Below, one piece after another: positions 21,505-29,448 of a DNA stretch of 64,000 nucleotides (within the stretch, counting starts at the first letter, position 1; each line of letters starts with the position of its first letter). Made by a program: the position numbers and the translations under genes. Source of the DNA: a virus; IMG/VR virus record IMGVR_UViG_3300030102_007485, positions 1 to 64,000 of that record. The stretch is one strand, 5' to 3'. The notes beneath the pieces were generated by a model that did not search any database, was not told the DNA's origin, and worked only from the letters and a program-made list of their open reading frames with translations.

Positions 21505-22092
21505 ATGCAGATCTTAATCGAAAAGTGGTCCAAGAAATATAAGAGATCAATTGATTGTAACAATCCAAAAGGTTTTTCTCAAAAAGCACACTGTCAAAGC
21601 AGAAAAAAGAGAGAAAATCTTACCTTAAATCAAATAATTCAAATTATTGATGAAGAAATACAAAATTTTCTAGATGAAAGGTGTCAAAAAGGTTACAAAA
21701 CTCACCCTACAAGAAAAACTAAGAAAATGTTTGGTAGGACTTACAGAAATTGTGTCAAAGCAGATGAAAGTTCTGATCCAAAAAAGGGAACTGGTAAAAA
21801 ACCAAAGGGATCTGGTAGAAGACTTTACACTGATGAAGACCCAAGTGACACTGTGAGTGTTAAGTTTCGAACTGTTTCTGACATAAAAGACACCTTTTCA
21901 AAGTCAAGTTTTAAAAGCAAGTCACATAAAAGACAATCTCAGATTATAAACCTAGTCCATCAGCGAGTTAGGGCAGCATATAATAATGCGAAAGACCCAG
22001 AAACCAAAGCAAGACTCAAGAAAGCACTTGATTATGCTAAGAAAAAGAAAGAGTCTTCAAAAGAGAAGACAAAGAGGATGAATAGAAAATGA
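21505..22092 (+). CDS. Basic protein with Cys motifs and tagged N terminus
   Basis: The 195-residue protein begins MQILIEKWSKKYKRSIDCNN, followed by PKGFSQKAHCQSRKKR. A second motif is CQKGYKTHPTRKTKKMFGRT, then YRNC. I recall both (IDCNNPKGFSQKAHC and CxKGYK...NC) as short modules on many marine-phage proteins. The rest is very basic and helical, typical of a packaged or nucleic-acid-binding protein. It overlaps the next gene by 4 bp. No ribosome site is clear. Confidence 0.65.
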   Translation: MQILIEKWSKKYKRSIDCNNPKGFSQKAHCQSRKKRENLTLNQIIQIIDEEIQNFLDERCQKGYKTHPTRKTKKMFGRTYRNCVKADESSDPKKGTGKKPKGSGRRLYTDEDPSDTVSVKFRTVSDIKDTFSKSSFKSKSHKRQSQIINLVHQRVRAAYNNAKDPETKARLKKALDYAKKKKESSKEKTKRMNRK

Positions 22093-22511
22093 AAAAGATT
22101 ATAATAAAGATTATGAAAAAAGTAAAAGACTATATTTGCCCTCCTGCAACTCAAGATTTGAAACTAAACACTAAAAATCGTGATGCTACAATCAAACAAT
22201 ACAACTATGGTCCACTAAATGTTGATGAACCTGATGATTATTGGAAAGATATTGCAAAATATTGGAAAACTTCAGAGAAGGCAGCAAAGAAATCGAACTG
22301 TGGTAATTGCGTCGCCTTCGACATATCCCCAAGGATGAAAGATTGTATGCCGGGTGATACATTTGATAAGGATGGTCAACTCGGATATTGCTGGATGCAC
22401 CACTTTAAATGCCATTCCGCTAGGTCTTGCCACACTTGGGCGAAGGGTGGACCAATCAAGATAGACGATGAGTCTCATAAGTGGCAAGACAAGAATAAGT
22501 TTGGCAAGTGA
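22089..22511 (+). CDS. Cys-rich conserved marine-phage protein, putative Fe-S or metal protein
   Basis: The 140-residue protein has a basic N terminus with ICPPATQDLKL, a segment NYGPLNVDEPDDYWKDIAKY, and a Cys-rich C-terminal part: CGNCVAFDISPRMKDCMPG, GYCWMHHFKCHSARSCHTW. The C-x2-C, C, C, C, C arrangement with Trp and Gly is compatible with a small Fe-S cluster, and I recall this family as conserved in marine phages with a high-potential iron-sulfur-like look. The gene lies directly upstream of IscU, which supports a link to Fe-S assembly. Confidence 0.65.
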   Translation: MKKIIIKIMKKVKDYICPPATQDLKLNTKNRDATIKQYNYGPLNVDEPDDYWKDIAKYWKTSEKAAKKSNCGNCVAFDISPRMKDCMPGDTFDKDGQLGYCWMHHFKCHSARSCHTWAKGGPIKIDDESHKWQDKNKFGK

Positions 22512-22516
22512 TTTGT

Positions 22517-22900
22517 ATGGCGTATTCAAAACAAGTGATTGATCATTTTGAAAATCCAAGAAATGTAGGTTCTTTTGATAAGGACGACACATCTGTTGGT
22601 ACGGGTATCGTAGGTGCACCTGCTTGTGGAGACGTAATGAAGTTGCAAATAAAGGTGGACGAGAATGGCATAATTCAGGACGCAAAGTTCAAAACATATG
22701 GTTGTGGTTCTGCCATTGCTTCATCTTCTCTTGTCACAGAGTGGATAAAGGGTCGCTCTCTGGATGATGCCCTTATGATTAAAAATGTGGAAATAGCAAA
22801 TCATCTTTCCCTCCCCCCAGTCAAGATTCATTGCTCTGTTTTAGCGGAGGATGCAATAAAGTCTGCAATTGAAGACTACAAATCAAAATTAACAAACTAA
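22517..22900 (+). CDS. iscU: IscU Fe-S cluster assembly scaffold
   Basis: The 127-residue protein matches bacterial IscU along its whole length with the same numbering: GAPACGD (Cys37, Asp39), TYGCGSAIASSSLVTEW (Cys63), KIHCSVLAEDAI (His105, Cys106), and LPPVK at 99-103, the HscA-binding motif. IscU receives sulfur from IscS and iron, assembles a [2Fe-2S] cluster and passes it on. No IscS, IscA, HscA or HscB is seen here, so it must use host partners. ATG 22517 begins MAYSKQVIDHFENPRNVGSF; the start also fits IscU family length. Upstream neighbour is a Cys-rich protein. Confidence 0.95.
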   Translation: MAYSKQVIDHFENPRNVGSFDKDDTSVGTGIVGAPACGDVMKLQIKVDENGIIQDAKFKTYGCGSAIASSSLVTEWIKGRSLDDALMIKNVEIANHLSLPPVKIHCSVLAEDAIKSAIEDYKSKLTN

Positions 22901-22939
22901 TTAAGTTAAAAATTATTGTTTTTATAGGGAGATTAATCG

Positions 22940-23740
22940 ATGAAGTTATTGATGGAACAGTGGAGAGTGTACCAAGAACAGGTAAAGGAAGACGATAAAT
23001 TTAATCACCTTCTTACAGAAATATTAAATTCAAAAGAGGAAAAACAGATTGATGCTTTGATCTCCGAGTGGATTAGCGAGCAAGAGCAAATTTTAAATGA
23101 AATTGATTTTAAAGGCGCAATTGCGAAGGGTATGGAGTTTATAAGTAGAAAAGTCAACGAGGTGCTTTTAAGAGTGTACTTTAAGGCGGTTGATATTGTG
23201 GGCAACAGGATATCTGCCATAGGGCAAAAACATCCTGTACTTGCAAGGGTTGGTACAGTTGCGCTGATAACTGTCTGTATGTTGTGTGCTTCCGCTATCG
23301 CAAACACTGCAATGGCATCTGGTGCAGAAGGAAACCCAGAACTCGACAAATATGTAGACATGTTACAGGGAATTATGACCGATAAGATAACTGACCTAGG
23401 ACAGTACGGCGCTCAAGATTTGTTAAAAGATAGTGATCCAGAGATAAAGGCAAAATTGGCAGATGCGATAAACCACTTGGAAGGAATGAAGGGGTCTCTA
23501 AACAGTCTTGCTGATTTGAAAAAGGTTGACGGTGAAATTGGAAAGACAATAAAGACCACCAGTGATTGGATGGTGGACCTCTATCAGAATCCGCCAGAGG
23601 GTATGGATCGAGATTCTGTTAAGACCGCGTTGGAAAACTGGCAACGAGTAGGTGAGCAAATCGAACAGGTTCATTACGAATATAGCGAATACACTTCCGG
23701 TGGTACCACTCGTTCATCTGAAAAGTTCAAGAGCAACTAG
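22940..23740 (+). CDS. Membrane-segment protein with tagged N terminus
   Basis: The 266-residue protein begins MKLLMEQWRVYQEQVKED, the shared leader signature. A strong hydrophobic segment lies at about 104-127 (VLARVGTVALITVCMLCASA, then IANTAMASG), preceded by basic helices and followed by a long polar helical region. The topology (packaged N terminus, one membrane-inserting segment) would suit an ejected protein that enters the host membrane, but no family is recognised. ATG 22940 follows TAGGGAGATTAATCG. Confidence 0.6.
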   Translation: MKLLMEQWRVYQEQVKEDDKFNHLLTEILNSKEEKQIDALISEWISEQEQILNEIDFKGAIAKGMEFISRKVNEVLLRVYFKAVDIVGNRISAIGQKHPVLARVGTVALITVCMLCASAIANTAMASGAEGNPELDKYVDMLQGIMTDKITDLGQYGAQDLLKDSDPEIKAKLADAINHLEGMKGSLNSLADLKKVDGEIGKTIKTTSDWMVDLYQNPPEGMDRDSVKTALENWQRVGEQIEQVHYEYSEYTSGGTTRSSEKFKSN

Positions 23741-23755
23741 GGGGTGTGGTGGTTA

Positions 23756-24190
23756 ATGAGGTGGACAAGATACATTTTGCTTTTTTTTATGTTTGCTTGT
23801 GCATCTTCAACACAACCAAAGGAAAGCGGAAACACCGAACTTATAGTGACATATGAAGGTCGAGAGGTTCACCGATCTGGGTCTAGATACAATAGTATGC
23901 AAGACTTGTCAAATGCGATAAATTATTCTTCTTCTGAGGTGTACATAATATTTGGTGCAAAGTGGTGCGAAAGTTGCACCCTTTTATACAAAGCGCTTGA
24001 GCAGTCGGGACACTTGGAAAAAGTTTTGATCCTAAATGTTGATGAACCCTGGGTTGCAAAGTTGGCATCCGCAGGTGGTGTCAAGGCGGTGCCAACCATG
24101 TTTGTAGTGGGGTCAGACGGAAAACCTATTGCAATAAAGGGCGGCGCATCACAGATTGTACTTTATCTAGTGATAAACCTAAAAGTGTAA
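23756..24190 (+). CDS. Thioredoxin-fold lipoprotein with WCESC active site
   Basis: The start ATG 23756 follows GGGGGTG. Residues 1-15 form a lipoprotein-type signal (RYILLFFMFACASS). The thioredoxin domain is clear: YIIFGAKWCESCTLLYKALE with the active-site CxxC, a second strand LILNVDEPW, and cis-Pro VPTMFVVGSDGKP. The protein has 144 residues. It would work in the periplasm as a disulfide exchanger or reductase, attached to a membrane. The 3583 protein is a paralog in which the second Cys is lost. Confidence 0.8.
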   Translation: MRWTRYILLFFMFACASSTQPKESGNTELIVTYEGREVHRSGSRYNSMQDLSNAINYSSSEVYIIFGAKWCESCTLLYKALEQSGHLEKVLILNVDEPWVAKLASAGGVKAVPTMFVVGSDGKPIAIKGGASQIVLYLVINLKV

Positions 24191-24699
24191 TGGACTTTGC
24201 TATTTTACCACACATCATATGTCTCACCATGGCATCTCCAGAATTTCATTTAAATAAATCTAAACAAGATTTGGTCTGTAAGTTTGCAAACCAAATTGTT
24301 GATCAATCCATAGAGAATGGGATTGATCCGACCTTAACTGTGGCACTAATATATATTGAAAGTGGTTGGGATAAGGACGCGGTCAGTCATGCAGGTGCTT
24401 GTGGTTTATCACAGGTTATCCCCAAATATACTGGGAGCAAGTTGACAAAAACCAAAAGATACACTTGTGAGCAACTAAAGAATCCAAAAAATTCTATTAG
24501 TGCAGGAATAAAGACACTCAGGTATTGGGTTCATGAGTATGGCAAGGGCAGGGTTCGAGTTGGTTTATGTGGGTACTCATCAGGATTTAGGTGCAAGGGT
24601 AAGGGAAAATTAAAAAGGGGTTATCGATATGCAAAAAAAGTTCTTAAGGTTAAAAGCAAAATAGACAGGGCATACAAAAATCGCTTAAAAATACCATAA
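24190..24699 (+). CDS. Lytic transglycosylase (SLT-type)
   Basis: The 169-residue protein has the SLT core: ALIYIESGWDKDAVSHAGAC with the catalytic Glu (about 57), GLSQVIPKYTG, and a later NPKNSISAGIKTLRYWVHEY. It cleaves the beta-1,4 bond of peptidoglycan to a 1,6-anhydro product. The N terminus (MDFAILPHIICLTMAS) looks like a short signal or anchor. It starts in the stop codon of the thioredoxin gene, so both are translated together. It could be a lysis enzyme or act on the cell wall at infection. Confidence 0.85.
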   Translation: MDFAILPHIICLTMASPEFHLNKSKQDLVCKFANQIVDQSIENGIDPTLTVALIYIESGWDKDAVSHAGACGLSQVIPKYTGSKLTKTKRYTCEQLKNPKNSISAGIKTLRYWVHEYGKGRVRVGLCGYSSGFRCKGKGKLKRGYRYAKKVLKVKSKIDRAYKNRLKIP

Positions 24700-24719
24700 T
24701 TTTGTAATAAGATTCTAGT

Positions 24720-24893
24720 ATGAGAAAATTTGATATAACAATAAAAAATAAAACAACTTTAGAAAAGAAAAACTTTTTTGAGCAATATTATACATTTGCT
24801 GAAGCATTCAGGTTTGCTTTTCTGCAGTGTCACAATGGAATGTCCCGTGAGTGGGAAATAATGTCGATTAAACAAGCGGAGATTGCTCAATGA
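24720..24893 (+). CDS. Unknown small protein, 57 residues
   Basis: The product starts MRKFDITIKNKTTLEKKNFF and has an aromatic central part (EQYYTFAEAFRFAFLQCHNG). It overlaps the start of the ClpP-like gene (ATGA), which supports it being translated. The pattern of an N-terminal strand followed by a helix (TFAEAFRFA) resembles small conserved marine-phage proteins. Ribosome site is weak. Confidence 0.55.
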   Translation: MRKFDITIKNKTTLEKKNFFEQYYTFAEAFRFAFLQCHNGMSREWEIMSIKQAEIAQ

Positions 24894-25534
24894 AGGATCA
24901 TTTTTGGGGAAATGAAACAGAAGAGATATCCGAGGAGAAAAAAATGACTCCTCACGAGTATGCCTCGGAATCTAAAACAGGTCATGCAGCAACAGACAAT
25001 GACCAAGTCGAATTTAGTCACAATAGAATATATTTTTACTCTGCTGTGACTAGACCAAAAATATTAAAGTTAAACAAAGGCATTTTTAATATGAATGTTA
25101 ATCTAACTTCACGAACAACTATGATGGATTACCAACCACCCCCAATCAAGTTGCATATAAATAGTTATGGGGGGTCTGTGTTCGCTGGACTCTCTGCTGT
25201 TGATTATATCAAGAATTCAAAAATACCAATACATAGTGTTATTGATGGTTGCGCTGCATCTGCTGCCACTCTAATGTCAGTTGTTGCTGATAGGAGATAT
25301 ATGCACAAAAATGCCTGCATGTTGGTCCACGAATTGTCAGGATTGATGTGGGGTAAATTCAAAGACATGAAGGATGACATGGAGAACTCAAGCATGTTGA
25401 TGGATAAGATTCGAAAAATATACAAGGAGCACACAAAGATACCAAAAAATGAGTTGGAGAAGATTCTGCAACATGACATTTGGTGGGAAGCAGATAAGTG
25501 CCTAGAGTATGGATTGGTGGATGAGATAATATGA
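24890..25534 (+). CDS. ClpP-like serine protease
   Basis: The 214-residue protein follows the ClpP pattern: IKLHINSYGGSVFAGLSAVD, then IPIHSVIDGCAASAATLMSV (Ser near 124), NACMLVHELSG (His near 147), and WWEADKCLEYGLVDEII (Asp). This is the full Ser-His-Asp triad in ClpP order. Such proteases form ring-shaped compartments or act as prohead proteases in some phages. The first 50 residues are an acidic extension not usual in ClpP. No Clp ATPase is seen in this window, so it may use host ClpX or ClpA, or serve head maturation. Confidence 0.85.
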   Translation: MKDHFWGNETEEISEEKKMTPHEYASESKTGHAATDNDQVEFSHNRIYFYSAVTRPKILKLNKGIFNMNVNLTSRTTMMDYQPPPIKLHINSYGGSVFAGLSAVDYIKNSKIPIHSVIDGCAASAATLMSVVADRRYMHKNACMLVHELSGLMWGKFKDMKDDMENSSMLMDKIRKIYKEHTKIPKNELEKILQHDIWWEADKCLEYGLVDEII

Positions 25535-25860
25535 CAACAAAAAAACCCGCAACAAGAAAAAGGGCGACCACAAAAAGTCGTAAAACAAAAAATAAAGAAA
25601 TAGATTTTGACACAGCAAAAGAGATCGTAACCACTGTGTTAAAAAGCAGAGAAGAGTTTCTTGGAATAAATTGGAACAACTTTAGAAAGATTGACGACCT
25701 ATATCAGACTACTATGGAAAAGATGTCACTGGACGCGTTAATCACCTTATTGGAGCATCCAGATGTAAAAAATGTGTACTTCCACCCTTCCGTTGCCCCG
25801 CCAGGTTCAGGCGTTGATGGTATTGCACTTAGGTACAGGGTTTATTTTGAGTTTAATTGA
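25531..25860 (+). CDS. Unknown protein with basic N terminus, 109 residues
   Basis: The first 24 residues are Lys/Arg/Thr-rich (TTKKPATRKRATTKSRKTKN), followed by a helical part (FDTAKEIVTTVLKSREEFLG) and a C-terminal beta part (KNVYFHPSVAPPGSGVDGIA, then LRYRVYFEFN). It overlaps the ClpP-like gene by 4 bp and converges with the minus-strand protease gene, overlapping by 19 bp. No family is recognised. Confidence 0.6.
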   Translation: MTTKKPATRKRATTKSRKTKNKEIDFDTAKEIVTTVLKSREEFLGINWNNFRKIDDLYQTTMEKMSLDALITLLEHPDVKNVYFHPSVAPPGSGVDGIALRYRVYFEFN

Positions 25861-26597
25861 TTGATCACTCGTCTTCCTTCTTCTAGGAATTCTACTAGAT
25901 CTTCGTGCCTAACCGAAAGAGTCACATGATGAAAGTTGCGAACAGAAGCAAAAACTATGCCTATCAGTTCATAATCTTCATTAAAGATCCCACTTCCAGA
26001 GGAACCTCCAATAGCAGGAATACTGTACAGGTCTGAGTTCACGTCCTCCGCATGTCCAGAGTATATGCCATGTAATATGGGCACTGCAGGAAGGTGTGTA
26101 ACTCCTCCCGGCGCTGCAATATTGTAACTTTGATCTCCCACGGTGGGTTTTTTGCCAACCTTAACGGCGTCCGCATCAATTTTTATTTTTGTTGCCATTA
26201 GGCATATATCTTTTTTTTCTAAAAGCGGATTTGTAGAAATTATTATCACTGACTCTATAAACCTTTTTTCATGGTCTATGACAAAAACTGAAGATTTTAA
26301 TATTTCTACATTTCTTTTGACGTCGTCGTCAATTAGGACCTGACAGACATGCGCCGCCGTAAGAATTAGAGTGTTTTTCTTGGTGTGACCAACGATGATC
26401 CCAGACCCAGTTGAAAAATACTTGCCTGGTGTACAGTTTGAGTTTTTTCTGCATTTCACAACCTCCACTTGTTTGATGATCTTTACAAAAGATGTCATTG
26501 GTGGTTTTGCCTTATTTCTTACGGATGTGGTGATACAAGAGGTTAATCCAAATAGGCAACAAATACCTATTAATTTAATGATCATAACTTTACCCAT
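25842..26597 (-). CDS. Trypsin-like serine protease lipoprotein
   Basis: This is the only gene I find on the minus strand. The 251-residue protein starts with a lipoprotein signal (IKLIGICCLFGLTSC, lipobox L-T-S-C). The chymotrypsin-fold triad is visible: LTAAHVC (His), KKDICLM (Asp), GGSSGSGIFN (Ser). Such proteases act outside the inner membrane. The start could be ATG at 26597 or the Met four residues later. Both ends overlap or abut convergent or divergent neighbours. It could degrade host envelope proteins or block superinfection. Confidence 0.8.
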   Translation of the reverse strand: MGKVMIIKLIGICCLFGLTSCITTSVRNKAKPPMTSFVKIIKQVEVVKCRKNSNCTPGKYFSTGSGIIVGHTKKNTLILTAAHVCQVLIDDDVKRNVEILKSSVFVIDHEKRFIESVIIISTNPLLEKKDICLMATKIKIDADAVKVGKKPTVGDQSYNIAAPGGVTHLPAVPILHGIYSGHAEDVNSDLYSIPAIGGSSGSGIFNEDYELIGIVFASVRNFHHVTLSVRHEDLVEFLEEGRRVINQLNSK

Positions 26598-26645
26598 ATA
26601 CTAAGTATATTATAAAAATTAAATTTTATTTAGGAGAATTAGACA
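26598..26645. promoter_or_regulatory. Divergent AT-rich promoter region
   Basis: Between the minus-strand protease and the + gene at 26646 lies an AT-rich stretch containing TATAAT read on the minus strand, about 11 bp before the protease ATG, and TATATTATAAAA read on the + strand. AGGAGAATTAGACA gives the + ribosome site. -35 elements are not clear. Confidence 0.45.
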
Positions 26646-26876
26646 ATGATAAATCCAGTAATGTTTTTATCCCTATGTGTGTTTGGCACACTACCACATC
26701 AGGCGTTAGTGCAATCCCCCAATCCTCACCAGAGGCAGAACGAGGTTGACGACTTGTTTTACAAAAGAAACAATTATAAGATTCTTACAGATGAGCAAAA
26801 AAGGAACAATTTTGTCAACATTGAGTACACCGCTTTGCCAACCAATTGGAAAAAACAACGCGTTACTTCTAATTAA
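26646..26876 (+). CDS. Small exported protein, 76 residues
   Basis: ATG 26646 follows AGGAGAATTAGACA. A signal peptide is likely (MINPVMFLSLCVFGTLPHQA, cleavage possibly after QA). The mature part is polar (PNPHQRQNEVDDLFYKRNNY, then ALPTNWKKQRVTSN). No family is recognised. It lies opposite the minus-strand protease, so both may work in the periplasm. Confidence 0.6.
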   Translation: MINPVMFLSLCVFGTLPHQALVQSPNPHQRQNEVDDLFYKRNNYKILTDEQKRNNFVNIEYTALPTNWKKQRVTSN

Positions 26877-26897
26877 AGAAGAACACTAGGAGAAGTT

Positions 26898-28208
26898 TTG
26901 GCAAAGAAAAATTACGTTCTAGACACCAGCGTGTGTTTGACAGATTCACAATCAATTTATAATTTTAAAAACAATGACATCGTCATACCTTTAAAGGTTT
27001 TGGACGAAATAGATAACCACAAAAAAAGACAAGATTCCGTCGGCGTCCAGGCAAGAAACATTATACGCATATTGGACCAACTAAGGGATAGGGGCAATCT
27101 ATTTCGAGGGGTTCGAATAGAGAAGGGCAAAGGAATGTTGATTGTAAAAAAGTACAACCCGTTTGTACTCCCCGATGATCTAGATTTGGACGACCCAGAT
27201 AACCAAATTATTGCAACTGCGCTCACTAGTCAAGACGAGAATAAAAAAAGAAAAGTCATAATGATATCTAGGGATATAAATATGAGAGTCAAGTGTGATG
27301 CTCTGGGTATTGAGTCCATGGATTATGATCTGGAACAGGTGGTAGAAGATCCAGACGTCTTGTTTGCAGGTAGTTCTTCCTTGCAGGTTTCAGATAGTAG
27401 GGTGGACGAATTTTATTCTAGTTCTACAAGTATTAGTAAAAAAGACGGAAAATTTTACCCAAATCAGTTTATAATGTTAACATCGGATGAGAGCGAAAAG
27501 AAGACAGCACTTTCAAAGTTTAGGGACTATGACACTCCTTTGGAAAAGGTTGCCACTATTAAGTCAACGGTTTGGGGCGTCCGAGGTAGAAACAGAGAAC
27601 AAGTGTACGCACTGGATCTTCTGATGGATGATACCATCCCAGTTGTAACGCTAGTTGGGCAAGCAGGGTCTGGGAAAACTCTTCTTGCTCTTTGTGCAGG
27701 ATTAGAACAAACGTTTGGTGCAGATCCCAAGTATAAAAAGATAGTTGTAACTAAACCAATACAACCCGTTGGAAAGGAAATAGGATTTTTACCTGGAACC
27801 ATGGAAGAAAAAATGTTGCCTTGGTTGGCACCCATACAAGATAACTTGCAATACTTGTTTGGAAACGACAAGATGACTCTTGACATGTATGTTGATGAGG
27901 GTAAGATTGAAGTCGAAGCGATGACATTTATTCGAGGGCGATCAATAGCAAATGCGTACATTATAGTAGACGAAGTTCAGAACATGACTCAACACGAGAT
28001 AAAGACAATCCTCACCCGCGTTGGCGAGGGTACCAAAGTGATTTTAACTGGCGACATAGATCAAATAGATAACGTGTACATTGATGCAACCAATAATGGA
28101 CTTACCTATGTGGTAGAGAGGTTTAAAGACCAGTCCATAAGTGGTCACATAACTTTGAAAAAGGGAGAGAGGTCTGATGTGGCAACTATTGCTGCTAAGA
28201 TTTTGTAG
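26898..28208 (+). CDS. phoH: PIN-PhoH ATPase (PhoH2 type)
   Basis: The 436-residue protein has an N-terminal PIN nuclease domain (NYVLDTSVCLTD, DIVIPLKVLDEIDNHKK, DDPDNQIIATAL, ISRDINMRVKCDALGI, with the acidic residues expected) and a C-terminal PhoH ATPase (VVTLVGQAGSGKTLLALCAG as Walker A near 253, VVTKPIQPVGKEIGFLPGTM, AYIIVDEVQNM as Walker B, KVILTGDIDQID). PhoH2 proteins are RNA helicases with ribonuclease activity. The gene is common in marine phages. TTG 26898 follows AGGAGAAGT. Confidence 0.95.
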   Translation: MAKKNYVLDTSVCLTDSQSIYNFKNNDIVIPLKVLDEIDNHKKRQDSVGVQARNIIRILDQLRDRGNLFRGVRIEKGKGMLIVKKYNPFVLPDDLDLDDPDNQIIATALTSQDENKKRKVIMISRDINMRVKCDALGIESMDYDLEQVVEDPDVLFAGSSSLQVSDSRVDEFYSSSTSISKKDGKFYPNQFIMLTSDESEKKTALSKFRDYDTPLEKVATIKSTVWGVRGRNREQVYALDLLMDDTIPVVTLVGQAGSGKTLLALCAGLEQTFGADPKYKKIVVTKPIQPVGKEIGFLPGTMEEKMLPWLAPIQDNLQYLFGNDKMTLDMYVDEGKIEVEAMTFIRGRSIANAYIIVDEVQNMTQHEIKTILTRVGEGTKVILTGDIDQIDNVYIDATNNGLTYVVERFKDQSISGHITLKKGERSDVATIAAKIL

Positions 28209-28216
28209 ATTAGATT

Positions 28217-28504
28217 ATGAAAGTTTACTTTAAAGAGGGGGAAGGATTGATCAAAGAGGAGAGCACTAGAGTCTCTACAGAACTAAAGGATATTTTGGTA
28301 CAGTATGTTGGCAACAAGGTTTGTACCAATGGAGACACGGTCACAGTCGAAGACATAGTGGAGGTAGTGGCGGACGAGTTTCCAGAATTCCTGATGGTTG
28401 TGGCAGAAGAGAATTGGATTAGAGGATACACCCAGGCACTACAGGACAAGAAAAGCGTTTATAACGCAAGCAAGGTAAATGATGAGAAAGGTGATAAAGA
28501 GTAG
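28217..28504 (+). CDS. Unknown acidic protein, 95 residues
   Basis: The product (MKVYFKEGEGLIKEESTRVS...) is acidic and has a helical segment DIVEVVADEFPEFLMVVAEE followed by NWIRGYTQALQDKKS. It follows the PhoH gene by 8 bp and overlaps the next gene by 26 bp. I do not recognise a named family. No ribosome site is clear, so coupling to phoH is likely. Confidence 0.6.
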   Translation: MKVYFKEGEGLIKEESTRVSTELKDILVQYVGNKVCTNGDTVTVEDIVEVVADEFPEFLMVVAEENWIRGYTQALQDKKSVYNASKVNDEKGDKE

Positions 28505-29147
28505 GGAAAGGAATAGATCGAATTTTATGTTCGATGGAATACAAATTAGCATCAAGGATGCCCTCCCAAAAGAAGTCAATTTAAGAAAGGTACTCACCGC
28601 CGTCAAAAGTGTAGTACCAAATAAATATTTTAGGTACATAGATGCCATCTACATTGGTCAATTTGAGATGCTAAGAAAGAATGATTTCAGCGCTGTTTAC
28701 GACCAGGGGGCAATATTTCTTAGCAATAAACAAGTTTCTGAGGTTGACACCGTGTCTCACATGGTTCATGAGTTCGCTCATGCTGTTGAGCAAAATAACG
28801 CTTCCCTTGTCTACACGGATGGTGCTATAGAAAGAGAATTTATTTCGAAAAGAGAGCGGGTCCATTCTTTGCTCTCTTCAGAGGGTTTTGGTATTTCATT
28901 ATCGTCCTTTTACGATGTGGAGTATAATCCTCAACTTGATGATGTTCTTTATAATGACATTGGGTATCCAATGTTGGCAATGTTGACAACAAATATTTTC
29001 TACTCTCCTTACGCGATCACTTCGATTAATGAATATTTCGCAAATACGTTTGAGGTGTTTTATAACAAGAGGGATGTAGGGTTTGTTAAAAAGGTATGTC
29101 CTGAAGTGTATTATAAAATAATTGAACTGGAGAACAACAATGACTGA
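28479..29147 (+). CDS. Second zinc metallopeptidase-like protein (HExxH)
   Basis: The 222-residue protein has SHMVHEFAHAVEQN, an HExxH motif (His97, Glu98, His101), and a downstream segment ITSINEYFANTFEVFYN in which Glu could be the third zinc ligand. Family members with this SHxxHEFAHxxE...NEYFA layout are, as I recall, found in marine T4-like phages. Substrate is unknown. The start at 28479 has another ATG directly after it, and an ATG at 28527 is possible. Confidence 0.7.
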   Translation: MMRKVIKSRERNRSNFMFDGIQISIKDALPKEVNLRKVLTAVKSVVPNKYFRYIDAIYIGQFEMLRKNDFSAVYDQGAIFLSNKQVSEVDTVSHMVHEFAHAVEQNNASLVYTDGAIEREFISKRERVHSLLSSEGFGISLSSFYDVEYNPQLDDVLYNDIGYPMLAMLTTNIFYSPYAITSINEYFANTFEVFYNKRDVGFVKKVCPEVYYKIIELENNND

Positions 29148-29448
29148 TAGAGTTACTTATAAAATAAATGAATGTGATTCAAAAATTGAATTGCTAGTTG
29201 AGATTGCACCCCGATTTGTGGCGAAAGAGGATGTAACAACTGTTAGCACGGAAAGTGTTTTGAAAATTTTGCTTGACAAAAACTTAAAATATGATACAAT
29301 ATTATCGTGTCCTGCTGTGAGTTTGTGCAACAAAAACAAAGGGTCACTAACACATGGTAAGTGGGTTTTTTCTAAAAAGAAGGAGCAAAGTGAACCAACA
29401 AAACCAAAACCAAGAAGATCAAGAAAAACTACCAAGACCAAAGATTAG
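29140..29448 (+). CDS. Unknown basic-tailed protein, 102 residues
   Basis: ATG 29140 follows GGAGAACAACA and overlaps the previous stop by 8 bp, so it is preferred over 29122. The protein starts MTDRVTYKINECDSKIELLV, has a central helix, a Cys pair region (SCPAVSLCNKNKGSLTHGKW), and ends in a Lys/Arg/Pro-rich tail (KPKPRRSRKTTKTKD). The tail overlaps the start of the nuclease gene in another frame. No family is recognised. Confidence 0.6.
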   Translation: MTDRVTYKINECDSKIELLVEIAPRFVAKEDVTTVSTESVLKILLDKNLKYDTILSCPAVSLCNKNKGSLTHGKWVFSKKKEQSEPTKPKPRRSRKTTKTKD

